A stretch of DNA of 50,460 nucleotides from JAVXCQ01 sp036659415 (GTDB lineage Bacteria > Bacillota > Negativicutes > Acidaminococcales > Acidaminococcaceae). The stretch lies in NCBI GenBank assembly GCA_036659415.1, contig JAVXCQ010000016.1:1-50460 (forward strand). Direction: 5' to 3'. Shown here piece by piece: positions 50,369 to 50,460 of the stretch. Each line of letters begins with the position of its first letter. Position 1 is the stretch's first letter. The notes under the pieces were generated by a model, which did not search any database, was not told the DNA's origin, and was given only the letters and a program-made list of their open reading frames with translations. A program made the translations under genes and the position numbers.

Positions 50369-50458
50369 TTATTTTTTGTGCCGACTTACGCTCAAACCTT
50401 TCAGTCGTAACCTAATCGGCGATTCGCTTCCCCCTGCCAAGGCCTGTTCGGATAGATA
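50369..50458 (-). CDS. Possible 3' end of a gene entering from the right edge
   Basis: Of the three minus-strand frames, the one starting at 50458 stays open the longest, for 29 codons, to TAA at 50371-50369. It ends IRLRLKGLSVSRHKK, a basic tail. The fragment is too short for identification. It could be non-coding. Confidence 0.3.
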   Translation of the reverse strand, partial: YLSEQALAGGSESPIRLRLKGLSVSRHKK

Positions 50459-50460
50459 GC

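Overview
The window looks like a chromosomal segment of a low-to-mid GC member of the Firmicutes. The most likely group is the Negativicutes (Acidaminococcaceae, Phascolarctobacterium-like), but this is inference from gene content and protein style, not from a marker gene. Supporting signs are a two-subunit Fe-S fumarase next to an NAD-type malic enzyme, a pyrophosphate-energised ion pump, a fused phosphoglycerate kinase/triosephosphate isomerase, CggR control of lower glycolysis, and the Firmicute order secG - esterase - rnr - smpB - ssrA.

Left end (1-6830): a complete type II-A CRISPR-Cas locus transcribed leftward in the order cas9, cas1, cas2, csn2, leader, array. Four repeats are visible and the array continues beyond base 1. 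Upstream of cas9, on the opposite strand, are two almost identical tracrRNA genes in tandem, each with its own promoter and terminator. The cas9-proximal copy is preceded by a degenerate, internally deleted CRISPR repeat in crRNA orientation. That repeat pairs with the anti-repeat better than real crRNA repeats do in one diagnostic position. This resembles the long tracrRNA (tracr-L) of Streptococcus pyogenes, which acts as a natural single guide to repress cas9. It is the most interesting observation in the window.

Middle (6935-29707): housekeeping and metabolic genes. These include a thioredoxin-like protein behind a palindromic operator, RlmI, SfsA, a MetQ lipoprotein under a SAM-I riboswitch, tRNA-Pro, and a malic enzyme/fumarase operon. 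Next comes a five-gene operon (HyuA-like, histone-deacetylase-like, RNase PH, RdgB, phosphoesterase), a ferric-type ABC importer, and a PAP2 phosphatase. Two CofE-like amide ligases sit among a hotdog thioesterase, an unknown membrane-anchored protein, an LUD protein and a DUF3842 protein. tRNA-Arg, a secreted protein of unknown function and an M20 peptidase complete the region.

Right (29723-43256): tmRNA (ssrA), a hybrid sensor kinase, an EAL-PAS protein with a degenerate GGDEF domain, an L,D-transpeptidase, SmpB, RNase R, a hotdog thioesterase, an esterase, a membrane pyrophosphatase and SecG. Trans-translation and its helper nuclease are therefore kept together, with a signalling and cell-wall insertion between smpB and ssrA.

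Far right (43257-50460): the glycolytic operon cggR - gapA - pgk/tpi fusion - gpmI - eno, read leftward from an extended -10 promoter. A CggR-type operator lies between the promoter and cggR.
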